Part shown: positions 1 to 8,144 of the stretch, one piece after another
Layout: each line of letters opens with the position of its first letter
How positions within the stretch are numbered: the first letter of the stretch is position 1
DNA from: Candidatus Nitrosopolaris wilkensis
GTDB lineage: Archaea > Thermoproteota > Nitrososphaeria > Nitrososphaerales > Nitrososphaeraceae
Assembly (NCBI GenBank): GCA_003176995.1
Contig: QHBN01000032.1
Coordinates: 1-60,506 of the forward strand
DNA length: 60,506 bases
Direction: 5' to 3'
Made by a program: the position numbers and the translations under genes
The notes under the pieces: model-generated
Database searches by the model: none
What the model was told of the DNA's origin: nothing
The model's input: the letters and a program-made list of their open reading frames with translations, nothing else

Positions 1-1080
1 GAGAATTGAGCTACAAACTAGGTTATTCCCTTTACTAGCAAGGGACAGCAACGACAGCATATTTCAAAAAGAAATAAGAACACAATATATCCTACAGTCC
101 TAAAAATAGTAAAAAACGCTGTCGTTACCGTCGTTACCGTCGTTTAAATGTTATAAGTAGAAATAGGCTCGCGTGATGCTGGACGTTGGAAAGAATTGCT
201 CATCCTGGAATTAATTAAAGACTGCTAAAATGTGTTCTGCTGCAAAGTAGGGTGTTGAGAGAAGATGCTGCATATCAGGAATTATTGCTGTGAGTATGGT
301 TCTAACAGAAATCCTTTTAGGGATGTTTACGAATATACCATCAAGACGTACGACGTGCGTACGCGAATCTTCTGGCTGCGAAATAAGAAGTCTCTTCCTG
401 AGCGGGCCATTTTTAAAGACTGCTATTTTTTTATGAAATTGCTACTTACTTAATATGATACTCCTGCTTTTGCGAGGATTGTAGCTTTTCACTGCATTTG
501 AGTCATTGAAAGTGTTCTAAATAATATATCCGGCGCAAGGAAACCTTACTTGAGCCGCTGTCGTTGTCTTGGTGGTGTTAAAATATATTCGCATTAAATT
601 ATATATCAATTACTCGTCAGTTGCTTTTGTAGTCTTTTGGTTGTTACATTTAGCGTTTTAGACTGAGGCCGTTCTTCAAAAAATCTACAATGTCATTATT
701 CGCGCATGATGATTTAATTCATCATACATATTTGTGTGCTGACATTAGATATTTCCTTTTTTTATACTACCCTGTCCCACATCCCCAAATTCTCTGATGA
801 TGCGATAAGCCCTTCATCGTCTATTAAGAAGGAGGTGGTTGACGCCTATGCTGCTGGCGCCGCGTCATCAGATTCTATTTAAGTGAAACAGTACCTAATA
901 CACATTAGCAAAATTGTAGTATGGTTTGCTCTTGATGGTTCCGATTATTCATATGGGCTTCCACTCTAGAAATAAATATTATAGAACAAACACTAGTAAT
1001 TTTACAGTAGAAGATGTACCGCTAATTCTACTAATTGACGTTTACTTAGCTATCCTCATATACATGAATAACGATCTAAT
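1..1080. other. Gene-poor stretch
   Basis: I see no convincing gene here. A 62-codon ORF at 265-453 lacks family features or a clear promoter. A short direct repeat of the unit GTCGTTACC occurs at about 121-145. The DNA is AT-rich with many stops in all frames, as expected for intergenic or eroded DNA. Confidence 0.5.
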
Positions 1081-1692
1081 TTGAATATAAAAGCAACCAC
1101 AGCAATCATGACGTCCGTAGTTGTGGCTACGATTCTCGTAGCTGGAGCACTCGTGCTTCCATACAATTATGCAATGGCACACAAGTCAATTGACATGAAT
1201 TCGATTAAAGTACAGATAGAGAAAAAGATTCACCAAGAAGTATCATCACACGCAAAAGGCGGTAATGCTAATGGCGGTGGCGGCGGCTCAGCTAACGGTG
1301 GCAATTCCAATAGCAGTCTTCTTAGCAGCAACGGCGGCGCAGGCGGCGCAGGCGCTACCGGTGGAACCGGTACAGGCGCAGGTAGCGGTCCTGCGGTAGG
1401 CGGCGTTGGTGGTAATGGCGGCTTTAGTGCAGGTGGCGGTGGCGGTATTGGCGGTAGCGGCGGATCAAGCGGCACTGCAACTGGCGGCTCAGCTAATGGC
1501 GGCACTGCGGTAGGCGGTATTGGCGGTAGCGGTGCCCCAAGCGGCAATGCCAACGGTGGTAACGCAACAGGCGCTAACGGAGGAGCTGGTGGTAACGCAG
1601 CAGGCGCACCAGGCGGTAACGCAGCAGGCGGAGCAGCCGGGACTGGCGGTAATGCGAGCAGCAGTGCCTCAGGCTCAGTAAGCACAAGCTAG
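1081..1692 (+). CDS. Exported glycine/alanine/asparagine-rich repeat protein
   Basis: Protein of 203 aa from a TTG start. Residues about 7-32 form a hydrophobic N-terminal segment ending in YAMA, a plausible signal peptide. A short charged stretch follows (30-58). The rest, from about 59 to the end, is almost only Gly, Ala, Asn and Ser in GG-x-GG and GGNA-like units, resembling the composition of PE_PGRS or structural glycine-rich proteins. The last residues are Ser-rich. The body is unusually GC-rich for this locus because of GGC/GGT/GCA codons. No catalytic domain is visible; an extracellular or envelope structural role is inference. It stands alone, followed by a T-rich tract. The open reverse-strand frame is a Pro/Ala-rich antisense shadow. 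Confidence 0.75.
   Translation: MNIKATTAIMTSVVVATILVAGALVLPYNYAMAHKSIDMNSIKVQIEKKIHQEVSSHAKGGNANGGGGGSANGGNSNSSLLSSNGGAGGAGATGGTGTGAGSGPAVGGVGGNGGFSAGGGGGIGGSGGSSGTATGGSANGGTAVGGIGGSGAPSGNANGGNATGANGGAGGNAAGAPGGNAAGGAAGTGGNASSSASGSVSTS
1258..1690 (+). repeat. GGC/GGT-rich degenerate tandem repeat within the Gly-rich gene
   Basis: The coding DNA consists of imperfect 6-15 nt units built on GGCGGT, GGCGCA and GGTAACGCA. The array is degenerate, so length variation by slippage is possible. Confidence 0.7.
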
Positions 1693-1710
1693 ATAGCAAA
1701 AATAAATAAT

Positions 1711-1740
1711 CAAAAAATCCCTTCTTTTTTATTTTTTTAC
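1711..1740 (+). terminator. T-rich archaeal-type terminator
   Basis: Runs of T, interrupted by CCC and A, start about 20 nt after the stop codon of the Gly-rich gene. Archaeal termination typically needs T-tracts rather than a hairpin, so this fits. The assignment is by position and composition only. Confidence 0.5.
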
Positions 1741-2297
1741 GTGTTACTTAGCATGCGCTTTATAATAGCAAGCGATTATATCATTTCATAACGTAACAGC
1801 CAGCAAAGAAAGACGCAGTAGCAGCAGCGAACACCGGTCAGCTGCGGCAGCTGGCGATTTTCGAGTACTGCTACTGACGCCAATAATAAGGCCGTGAGCA
1901 CAACAACAGCTCGAGCATTGTACTCACTAGGTCATCAAACCAATATCAAATAAACATTTCCTGATAAAAAAATCAAAATTGACAGATCTTGATTCTACAC
2001 TGCGACAATAGTGAGTCTACGATTAGCATGAAATAGAATCAGGAGACGACAAAATCGCGCCCAAAATTAATTCTTACTCCTTAATTGCGGCTTCTCTATT
2101 ATCAGCAGGTCTCCTTGTAATTCTGTTTTGATTTCAACGCGTCATTGATTGAAATTTTTTGAATTACTAATTAATCCGACTGACCCATGAACAATGCTTG
2201 AAGAATTACCTAGAGAAAATACTAAGGATTATGATATAGACAAAGTATTACAACAAAATAAATACTTATGAAATGTAATCGATCGATAGTACACGGA

Positions 2298-2309
2298 TAG
2301 CACGTGCTA
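2298..2309. repeat. 12-bp perfect palindrome TAGCACGTGCTA
   Basis: Perfect self-complementary 12-mer in gene-free DNA, flanked by CGGA and CCG that extend the pairing imperfectly. It lies 14 bp from the hairpin at 2323-2372. Confidence 0.6.
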
Positions 2310-2322
2310 CCGATGTTGACAT

Positions 2323-2372
2323 CCGAGCGTGGAGGCCTCACACCGGCTTAGCGACGCCTCCAAGTAGCTCGG
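2323..2372. other. Two-part stem-loop near the 3' end of a pseudogene
   Basis: CCGAGC (2323-2328) pairs with GCTCGG (2367-2372), and inside it GGAGGC (2331-2336) pairs with GCCTCC (2356-2361), giving 12 GC-rich base pairs around a 19-nt loop. It is 8 bp beyond the stop of the reverse-strand pseudogene at 2380. It could be a 3' structure of that gene, a small RNA, or a relic of mobile-element ends. GC-rich hairpins are unusual in this AT-rich background. Confidence 0.5.
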
Positions 2373-2379
2373 TATTATG

Positions 2380-2786
2380 CTAAATGATTTCTTGCATTGT
2401 TGTAGTCGCCGCGGATTTCTCTAGCTGCGTGCTCAAGTATAATATTTGGTCATCCGTGACCCCCTGACTTTGTAAGCCATTACTGCGTTATTTTGGCGGG
2501 CAGAAATTTCTTTCATTGTAAATACTCGCATGCTTGTGTTATACAATTCCTTTTTCATACCACCCAATTTATTATAGTATTGAATGTCTTCAATCACGCG
2601 ATAAGCAGCGCTTTCCATTGACAAATTATGCGTTTCAGCCATTTCGATTACAGCAGTATGAAATGCTAACAGCTCACCGATTCCAATTCGAAGGCGAATA
2701 ATTTGTTCAGCTAATGGTATTACTCTGTAAAATGGATTTGACCGATCATTTGACCGGCGTCTTTGATTGCAGGGTCCCTGACCCTC
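2380..2786 (-). pseudogene. Frameshifted conserved small archaeal protein (unnamed family)
   Basis: In one frame the strand encodes a run containing FYRVIPLAEQIIRLRIGIGE, then a stretch with ESAAYRVIEDIQYYNKLGGM, ending in VMAYKV (about 2475-2466). The next frame continues without a break in sense as QGVTDDQILYLSTQLEKS to a TAG at 2380. This looks like one helical protein of about 125 aa split by a single-base loss beside a GGGG run near 2465. No ATG, GTG or TTG start lies upstream of the internal Met in the open 5' part, so the start may also be lost. From memory it resembles small helical proteins common in Nitrososphaerales; function unknown. Confidence 0.65.
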
Positions 2787-2945
2787 CTATCGGCCCTTGC
2801 TCTCGAGCGACTTCCTATCGATCACGAACCGATATCGAACGTAGCTGTTTACCACGCGGTGTATACTGCTCCACATATCGCCTGTAATTTGGTTCCTACT
2901 CATATATTTACACCGAAGTACTTATCAGTACAGGACAATTTCCGT

Positions 2946-3224
2946 TTAATTCTGTTGTATTGGCGGTATAGGAGGAGTAGGAGGAACACAACACGCCTGA
3001 GTAGCATTTGACCCTAGAGTGGGATGCATTATCGCAATACATTGCTGCTCTTGAGTCTGTTTCTTGGGCACTAGTGTCTGGGCACAACGGATTGTATGGT
3101 TAGGAAGGATCGTGCAGGCGCCGAAATATTGAGGGCCGTTAGCATGGCTAAAATTTAATATCGACATAGGGCCTCCAATCAACACAATGAATACTAATAT
3201 TGAATTCATGGCTGTTGAGCGCAT
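2946..3224 (-). CDS. Small putative secreted cysteine-containing protein
   Basis: An open frame runs upstream to 3347. The Met at 3224 starts a typical signal-like segment (MRSTAMNSILVFIVLIGG, residues 1-18), so I prefer it. The mature part has five Cys, including a CC pair near the end, and a Pro-rich tail (PPTPPIPPI). About 92 aa. No family recognised. The Cys pattern suggests disulphides in an extracytoplasmic protein; this is inference. It could be spurious. Confidence 0.4.
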   Translation of the reverse strand: MRSTAMNSILVFIVLIGGPMSILNFSHANGPQYFGACTILPNHTIRCAQTLVPKKQTQEQQCIAIMHPTLGSNATQACCVPPTPPIPPIQQN

Positions 3225-3404
3225 AACAGAAAAAGCAAGGCCGTTGAGTACAGATACTTCTGCTACTGCTACTACTGGCACGTTACTCATTTCTATCTTA
3301 ACACCAGCCCTCGTCTTGCAAGCGTTCGTGCTTCTTCTTATTTCCATAGAATAAGGAAGTAGTACTACTTCTTATCCTTTTGAAGTATAAGTTCTGGATC
3401 CTTC

Positions 3405-3704
3405 CTATATAGTAGTATTTATCTCAAAATTGACCAAAGATAGAGAATATTCGGATTTAACGAGGACCAAACATTCTGCGCCCTCGAATGCGGTTCCAAA
3501 GCCATTTTGGTTATCGTCGTTACCGTCACGGAGATGAATTTTTTTGGCTATTGTCACTTGGCGATTGACATCACGAATCATCTGCATTAGCATTACACTC
3601 AAAAAGCTGGTCCGCACTCCATATCGTGCTGATCCGTCGGAGCCCAATTTGATGATCAAACCAAATTTAGAGGCATTTTCTGAAAAAATATTGGAATTAA
3701 CCAC
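3405..3704 (-). CDS. Hypothetical protein, doubtful
   Basis: A 99-codon frame with a balanced residue mix and no low-complexity bias. An opposite-strand frame at 3544-3726 overlaps it, and at most one is real. No domain, promoter or neighbour supports either. I slightly prefer the reverse frame because it is longer. Confidence 0.3.
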   Translation of the reverse strand: MVNSNIFSENASKFGLIIKLGSDGSARYGVRTSFLSVMLMQMIRDVNRQVTIAKKIHLRDGNDDNQNGFGTAFEGAECLVLVKSEYSLSLVNFEINTTI

Positions 3705-3968
3705 CGTGATCGTCGTCTCGAAATAACAACGATATCGTCTTGTTCAATGGATTCTGACTATCCAGAGTGTTTGAACATTGTTTCATTAGAAAAGTCATGT
3801 GTGAATTTGGTGCGAGGTGTGTTTATTATGTGTCATCTGTAAAGATCTTTCGGAATCTCGCCAATTTTGTGTAAATCCTAGATAATGTCCTTTTCTTGTC
3901 AAAAAGTGGTTCGAGTAGCAGAGGAAAAGGACTTAATGATTTTATATCGATAGCTTAGTCTACTTCTG

Positions 3969-4448
3969 ATGAAACATCCAGATTTGGGTCCATTATCTAT
4001 CTGCGACGCTCTAAAGGCGATTTCCGATGACGAATCCCTGATCCTTTTTAACACCATTGCATTATCCTCCGGGGATACAGACATACTAATAACCAGATTA
4101 AATCTTACGAGAAAGCAGTATTACTCACGAATATCAAAATTGATAAATGCTGGTCTTATGGCCAGAAAGAACCGCAAGTATTTTCTTACGTCCTATGGTA
4201 AAGTGGTTTATGAAGCCCACATGCTAATTGGAATGGCTCTCCAGAATTATTGGAAGCTTAAAGCAATTGACTCTATGTTGTCGGATACTAATTATGAAAT
4301 ATCCGGTGAGGAACGCAAGAGAGTCATTGATACTTTGATAGAGAGCGACACTATCAAGGAGATACTCGGTTACAAGAACCTTGCTCCTGCTAAAAAGGAA
4401 AAAATTCGCGACAACCAAGAGTTAATAGTCTCGACTATCAGCTACTAG
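3969..4448 (+). CDS. Winged-helix DNA-binding protein
   Basis: 159 aa. Residues about 8-75 fit an archaeal winged helix: a helix at CDALKAISDDESLILFN, a turn and recognition helix around LNLTRKQYYSRISKLINAGL, and a wing in ARKNRKYFLTSYG. The C-terminal half is helical and charged, likely for dimerisation. This two-part architecture is very common among predicted regulators of Nitrososphaeria; the target is unknown. ATG start. It converges on the decayed AAA+ gene. Confidence 0.8.
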   Translation: MKHPDLGPLSICDALKAISDDESLILFNTIALSSGDTDILITRLNLTRKQYYSRISKLINAGLMARKNRKYFLTSYGKVVYEAHMLIGMALQNYWKLKAIDSMLSDTNYEISGEERKRVIDTLIESDTIKEILGYKNLAPAKKEKIRDNQELIVSTISY

Positions 4449-4504
4449 TAGAAGGTCAAGTACGAGAATGGGGATATAGCATGGTTTAGTACAAGCCGAG
4501 GCTC

Positions 4505-4721
4505 CTACGCCGCAACATTTCCACCATCTATAAAATAAGAATCCTTCAGATGTTGTCGCAACGATATAAGGAACATTGTCTTGGCTGATGCCGGTGGGCC
4601 GCTTAGTAGTATGTGAGTCGGTTCATCTGATCTTAGTGCCAATCCAAATATGTTCGTGTCCAATTATGTCACCGAAGTATCTTGACTTTGTTAATGGGCC
4701 AAATAATTTCTGAAAATTCAT
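4505..4721 (-). pseudogene. Truncated, frameshifted AAA+ ATPase
   Basis: The ATG at 4721 overlaps the stop of the FUN14 gene (TGATG). The frame reads MNFQKLFGPLTKS...FGDIIGHEHI, then shifts near 4648 and continues in another frame as FGLALRSDEPTHILLSGPPA with a Walker A P-loop GPPASAKT (about 4600-4577), then FLISLRQHLKDSYFIDGG. It ends at a TAG (4507-4505) with no Walker B or sensor motifs before the convergent wHTH gene. The motif set resembles RuvB-like/MCM-like archaeal AAA+ proteins. What remains is only the N-terminal third. Confidence 0.7.
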
Positions 4722-5075
4722 CAGCCGCGCGCCAATCCTAACATGAGGCCTGCTGAAGTACTGGAAGCCAGTGGGATAAGATAAGATACTCTCACGTGAT
4801 CCGCGCCAATATTGTCTGCGATATCTATCACAGCATTTGTAAGCCATGTAATTCCACTTTGTGAAAGCGCTTGAATTGAAGTCCAGTCTACTTGAATTAT
4901 TCGCTGATATTCACGATAGGCTAATGCAGCAATAAACAGCCCGACTATTACGGCTACAATCTTGATTACTTTTTTAATGGCATAGCCCTGCTAACAGGCC
5001 ATCAAAGAAACCGCCGCCGATCGTACCAGCCAACGGTATCAAATCCCGTAATCTCCCAGAGTAGACAAATTGCAA
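4721..5075 (-). pseudogene. FUN14-family membrane protein, frameshifted
   Basis: From a TTG at 5075 the frame gives a Gly-rich first segment (LIPLAGTIGGGFFDGLLAG). A one-base insertion in GCAGGGC near 4988 shifts it. The second frame continues as YAIKKVIKIVAVIVGLFIAA, then YREYQRIIQVDW and a final hydrophobic segment before a TGA at 4723-4721. GxxxG-rich helices followed by AIKKVxKI and the EYxxIxxVDW block are characteristic of FUN14 proteins. It was co-transcribed with the AAA+ gene (4-nt TGATG overlap); both are broken. Confidence 0.75.
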
Positions 5076-5219
5076 CACAATATTTAGATACTAGTAAAGA
5101 ATAACAATCGACCTGCGCCGGTATTCAAAGTCTCGATCGCGATAATAACCTATGATTCTCAATAATAGTATGCACAATAATCTAATATACTAACTTGCAT
5201 CGAGTAATCTGGAAAGGAA

Positions 5220-5762
5220 ATGAAGAGACCAGATTGGGATACGTACTTTATGCTTCATTCAGAAATAGCAAAACTCCGCTCGAACTGTGTTACAAGACAT
5301 ATCGGTGCAGTAATTGTAAAAGACAATAGACAAATAGCAACGGGCTACAACGGAACTCCTTCTGGTGTAAAGAACTGTTTTGAGGGCGGATGTTACAGAT
5401 GCATGGCGAGAATCAGGGGCGAAATCAAATCAGGTGAATTTTTGGAGCGGTGTATGTGTACTCACGCAGAGGCAAATGCTATAATGCAGTGCGCATTATT
5501 TGGAAATGCTGGAAGCACTAGGGGCGCCTCATTATATTCAACCTTTGCTCCGTGTCTAGAATGCAGCAAGATGGCAGTCAGCGTAGGCATTAAGAGGATA
5601 GTTGTTCTTGCTGACTATCCAGAAGATGGGACGCAGCTGCTATCTGAGGCTAAGATCAAATTAGTAAAGTTAAATCAGGACCTTCTACAACCTTGGATAG
5701 CGGTTATAACCAAGGATCCAGAAACGTCGGCAAAAGAGGCAAATACGCTGGAGTCGTATTAG
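5220..5762 (+). CDS. dCMP deaminase (ComEB-like)
   Basis: 180-aa zinc cytidine/deoxycytidylate deaminase. The zinc site is visible: HAE at residues 82-84 (His ligand plus catalytic Glu) and PCLEC with Cys112 and Cys115. Upstream, the GAVIVKDNRQIATGYNGTPSG block (29-49) is the typical substrate-side motif of dCMP deaminases, and extra Cys/His around 53-80 match the second zinc site found in many members. It would convert dCMP to dUMP for thymidylate synthesis in the cytoplasm. ATG start after an AAAGGAAA purine stretch. Monocistronic, followed by a hairpin. Confidence 0.92.
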   Translation: MKRPDWDTYFMLHSEIAKLRSNCVTRHIGAVIVKDNRQIATGYNGTPSGVKNCFEGGCYRCMARIRGEIKSGEFLERCMCTHAEANAIMQCALFGNAGSTRGASLYSTFAPCLECSKMAVSVGIKRIVVLADYPEDGTQLLSEAKIKLVKLNQDLLQPWIAVITKDPETSAKEANTLESY

Positions 5763-5793
5763 AAGATGACAAATCAAAGAATTAGTTGTCATA

Positions 5794-5820
5794 CCGCCTT
5801 TACGATTTTTCATAAGGCGG
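5794..5820 (+). terminator. 3' stem-loop after dCMP deaminase
   Basis: CCGCCTT (5794-5800) pairs perfectly with AAGGCGG (5814-5820) over a 13-nt T-rich loop, 31 nt after the stop codon. It could terminate transcription or stabilise the 3' end. Confidence 0.5.
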
Positions 5821-5883
5821 CCACAATTTCTTTATAGCATGAATGCGATAATAACAATAACTAATTAAAACTACTACTCTGTC

Positions 5884-6798
5884 GTGATAGTTAGAACAGC
5901 TAAAAAATCAGATAAAGAAGAGGTTCTAAAGTTTTGTAGCAATACTTTCGAATGGGGCGATTATATTCATCAAGTATGGGACATATGGTCCGCCGAGCAG
6001 CATAGCAAGCTTTACGTAGTTGATCATAATGAAAGAGGGAAGAACAATAATAACTTCCCGGTAGCTATTTCCCATGTCACCCTCTGTCCTGGCAAAAGGC
6101 AGATTTGGCTTGAAGGTATCAGAGTCCATCCTGCTCACAGACGAAAGAAGATCGCTACCGGCCTAATTGCAAAAATGCTGCAGTTTGGAATGCTACAAGG
6201 AGCCATTGAAGCATCGGCTGTTGTAGCAACTGACAACATTGGATCACGGCTCATGCTGGAAAACAATGGTTTCAGTGTAATCTCACGATGGGTGTATTAC
6301 TCAAGTACCCATAAAACTGCGGGATCCAGTCGAATAAGGCCTACAAACGCAAGGGTTGCCTCTTTAGAAGATTTAAACGACGTAGGCAATTATCTAACAG
6401 ATTCTCCAATATACAAATTGTCAGGAAAAAGGTACGTTAAAGCGTGGCGATGGTATCTTCTCAATCGTAATACGCTGCGGCATTTTATTAAAAAGCGAAA
6501 CTTGATCGTGACAGGCTATCCGTCTCCTAATGGAATCGCTCTACTTAATAGGTGCGGTTATTGGCATAGGAGAGATGCCTTGCAAATAGTGTATTTAGAT
6601 TCCTTATCAAAATCTTCCTTACAAAATCTCGTCGCTTTCCTAACAAACTTACGTATCTCATCAATCAAACCGCCGCCTAATTCTCATTCATATGTCTTAC
6701 AGTTTCTAGCTTATCAGAGTGAACACTTGCCAGTCGTTATGAAAAAATTTGATATTAAGGAGTCGGAGCAATTTCTTTTATATGCCAGAAGGCTCTGA
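5884..6798 (+). CDS. GNAT-family N-acetyltransferase
   Basis: 304 aa from a GTG start. The N-terminal half is a GNAT fold: a strand at residues 1-6, then IWLEGIRVHPAHRRKKIATG (74-93), which holds the acetyl-CoA-binding R-x-x-G/A loop, and a later strand with ATDNIGSRLMLENNGF, the usual GNAT C-terminal signature. Residues 160-304 form a second, poorly conserved domain, perhaps a degenerate second GNAT fold. The substrate cannot be told from sequence. No operon partner. Confidence 0.85.
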   Translation: MIVRTAKKSDKEEVLKFCSNTFEWGDYIHQVWDIWSAEQHSKLYVVDHNERGKNNNNFPVAISHVTLCPGKRQIWLEGIRVHPAHRRKKIATGLIAKMLQFGMLQGAIEASAVVATDNIGSRLMLENNGFSVISRWVYYSSTHKTAGSSRIRPTNARVASLEDLNDVGNYLTDSPIYKLSGKRYVKAWRWYLLNRNTLRHFIKKRNLIVTGYPSPNGIALLNRCGYWHRRDALQIVYLDSLSKSSLQNLVAFLTNLRISSIKPPPNSHSYVLQFLAYQSEHLPVVMKKFDIKESEQFLLYARRL

Positions 6799-6913
6799 TT
6801 GCACAGAATAGAACTTAAAGTTGTGTAAGGTGAGAATTTGGCAATAAATTCGCTGCTCTTGTAGATTATATCAAGAATAAGATTTTATTAGACTTTTAAA
6901 TTCGCTGTAAATC

Positions 6914-7090
6914 ATGAGTAGTAGTAGTGGGAGTAATGACAAATTCAACTTTATGCTTTCTGAGATTGAGTGGCAAGTAGTATTGGATGCTCTCAGTAAT
7001 ACAATATTTAGCAAGGAGCTGACAGTCGAGGCTAGGAAGAATGCAAAGGAATTATTTTTAAAATTACAAAAAGAACTTCCAAGAAGGTAA
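6914..7090 (+). CDS. Small conserved-looking hypothetical protein (58 aa)
   Basis: ATG at 6914, TAA at 7088-7090. Ser-rich start (MSSSSGSNDKF), then an amphipathic helical body with EIEWQVVLDALSNTIF and EARKNAKELFLKLQKEL, ending PRR. Codon use looks coding and the composition is typical of small Nitrososphaerales helical proteins. Function unknown. The reverse-strand frame over the same region is its shadow. Confidence 0.6.
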   Translation: MSSSSGSNDKFNFMLSEIEWQVVLDALSNTIFSKELTVEARKNAKELFLKLQKELPRR

Positions 7091-7164
7091 TTAAAAACCA
7101 TAAAGCGCTATTTCAAGCTCAGAATCCGGAGTACTTTGACCTATGATTGTACATATGTTTAAGA

Positions 7165-8040
7165 TTATTTTTTATTAATTTGTTCGCGGACTTGTCTTAT
7201 TATATCAAGAACTGCATCTGCGTCTTCTGCTTCAGGATCCAGTTCGAGGTACATGTTCAACATCTCGAGTGCATTCAAGGGGTTGTTCCTCTTTAGAAAT
7301 ATCATGCCCTTATCTCTTACTGCATCGGGGTTATGGGGCTCTATGGCAATTATCATCTCGTTCGCTATTTCTGCTCTCTCGATATCTTGCGATTCATAAT
7401 AACTACCTTTTAAATTATTTAGCATCCGTATCATGACCTGTGCTGATGTAGCCTTATCTACAAAAGCTCGTGTTAATGCAATATTTTGACCTGGATAAAA
7501 TTGATCGAGCAATTCTTTTAGAGCGTAATCATCCATTATTCGTCCACCATTAAACGGGTCGATAATTATCTCACTACCGTCTCCTTCTAGTATGTGTTTA
7601 ATCAGAAAGTGAGCAGGAAAATTGACAGCGTGTAATCTAAATTTTAGAATATGTGCTATGCGTATGTATATTATAGACAGAGTAATGGGGATACCAGACT
7701 TTTGTTCCAAAACAACGTTAACATAGCTGTTCAAGGGGTTATAGTAGTCTTGTAAGTTTGCTCTAAACTCCTTCTGTTTAAATAAATAATTGTTAATTTT
7801 CTCTATTATTTGCGTCGGCCTTAACGGCATTAATTTCTTCGTTGCTAAGATTAGCTCTCTTCCCATGGCGTCGATTTTATCTAAAATATCTTTTACATCC
7901 AGGTCGGGATAAGCAAGAATCCTTGAAACATGCAAAGCATACTCAGCTAGCCTCTCCGTATCGTTACCATCACCAAGTAAATTAACAACATTTGCTTTCC
8001 AGTCTTCAATTAAAGGCTGGAGATTGTTAATAGACAACAA
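7165..8040 (-). CDS. SirB1-family transglutaminase-like protein with TPR-like C-terminus
   Basis: 291 aa from a TTG codon. The middle (about 75-190) matches the SirB1/transglutaminase-like domain: KINNYLFKQKEF, then the NSYVNVVLEQKSGIPITLSIIY block and NFPAHFLIKH, equivalent to the family's G.P..FlV core. The usual catalytic Cys of transglutaminases is not evident, as in most SirB1 relatives. Residues 195-285 are helical repeats (MIRMLNNLKGSY..., PDAVRDKGMIFLKRNNPLNA) like a short TPR. Cellular role unknown; probably protein-protein interaction. Monocistronic. Confidence 0.8.
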   Translation of the reverse strand: MLSINNLQPLIEDWKANVVNLLGDGNDTERLAEYALHVSRILAYPDLDVKDILDKIDAMGRELILATKKLMPLRPTQIIEKINNYLFKQKEFRANLQDYYNPLNSYVNVVLEQKSGIPITLSIIYIRIAHILKFRLHAVNFPAHFLIKHILEGDGSEIIIDPFNGGRIMDDYALKELLDQFYPGQNIALTRAFVDKATSAQVMIRMLNNLKGSYYESQDIERAEIANEMIIAIEPHNPDAVRDKGMIFLKRNNPLNALEMLNMYLELDPEAEDADAVLDIIRQVREQINKK

Positions 8041-8144
8041 TTGATATGAGAAATTTTACCTACTTATAATTTTGGTGTATTATATGTGACGAGTCGAGTT
8101 AGGTAGGCGGTGGGAAAGTGGGTAGAGCTTTACCAGGTAGCAGT

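Noticed and set aside
265-453. 62-codon forward frame
   Set aside because: No promoter, family or neighbour support; in a gene-poor stretch with random-looking composition.
1230-1685. Reverse-strand 151-codon Pro/Ala/Leu-rich frame
   Set aside because: Antisense shadow of the GGC/GGT repeat of the Gly-rich gene; its composition is fully explained by that.
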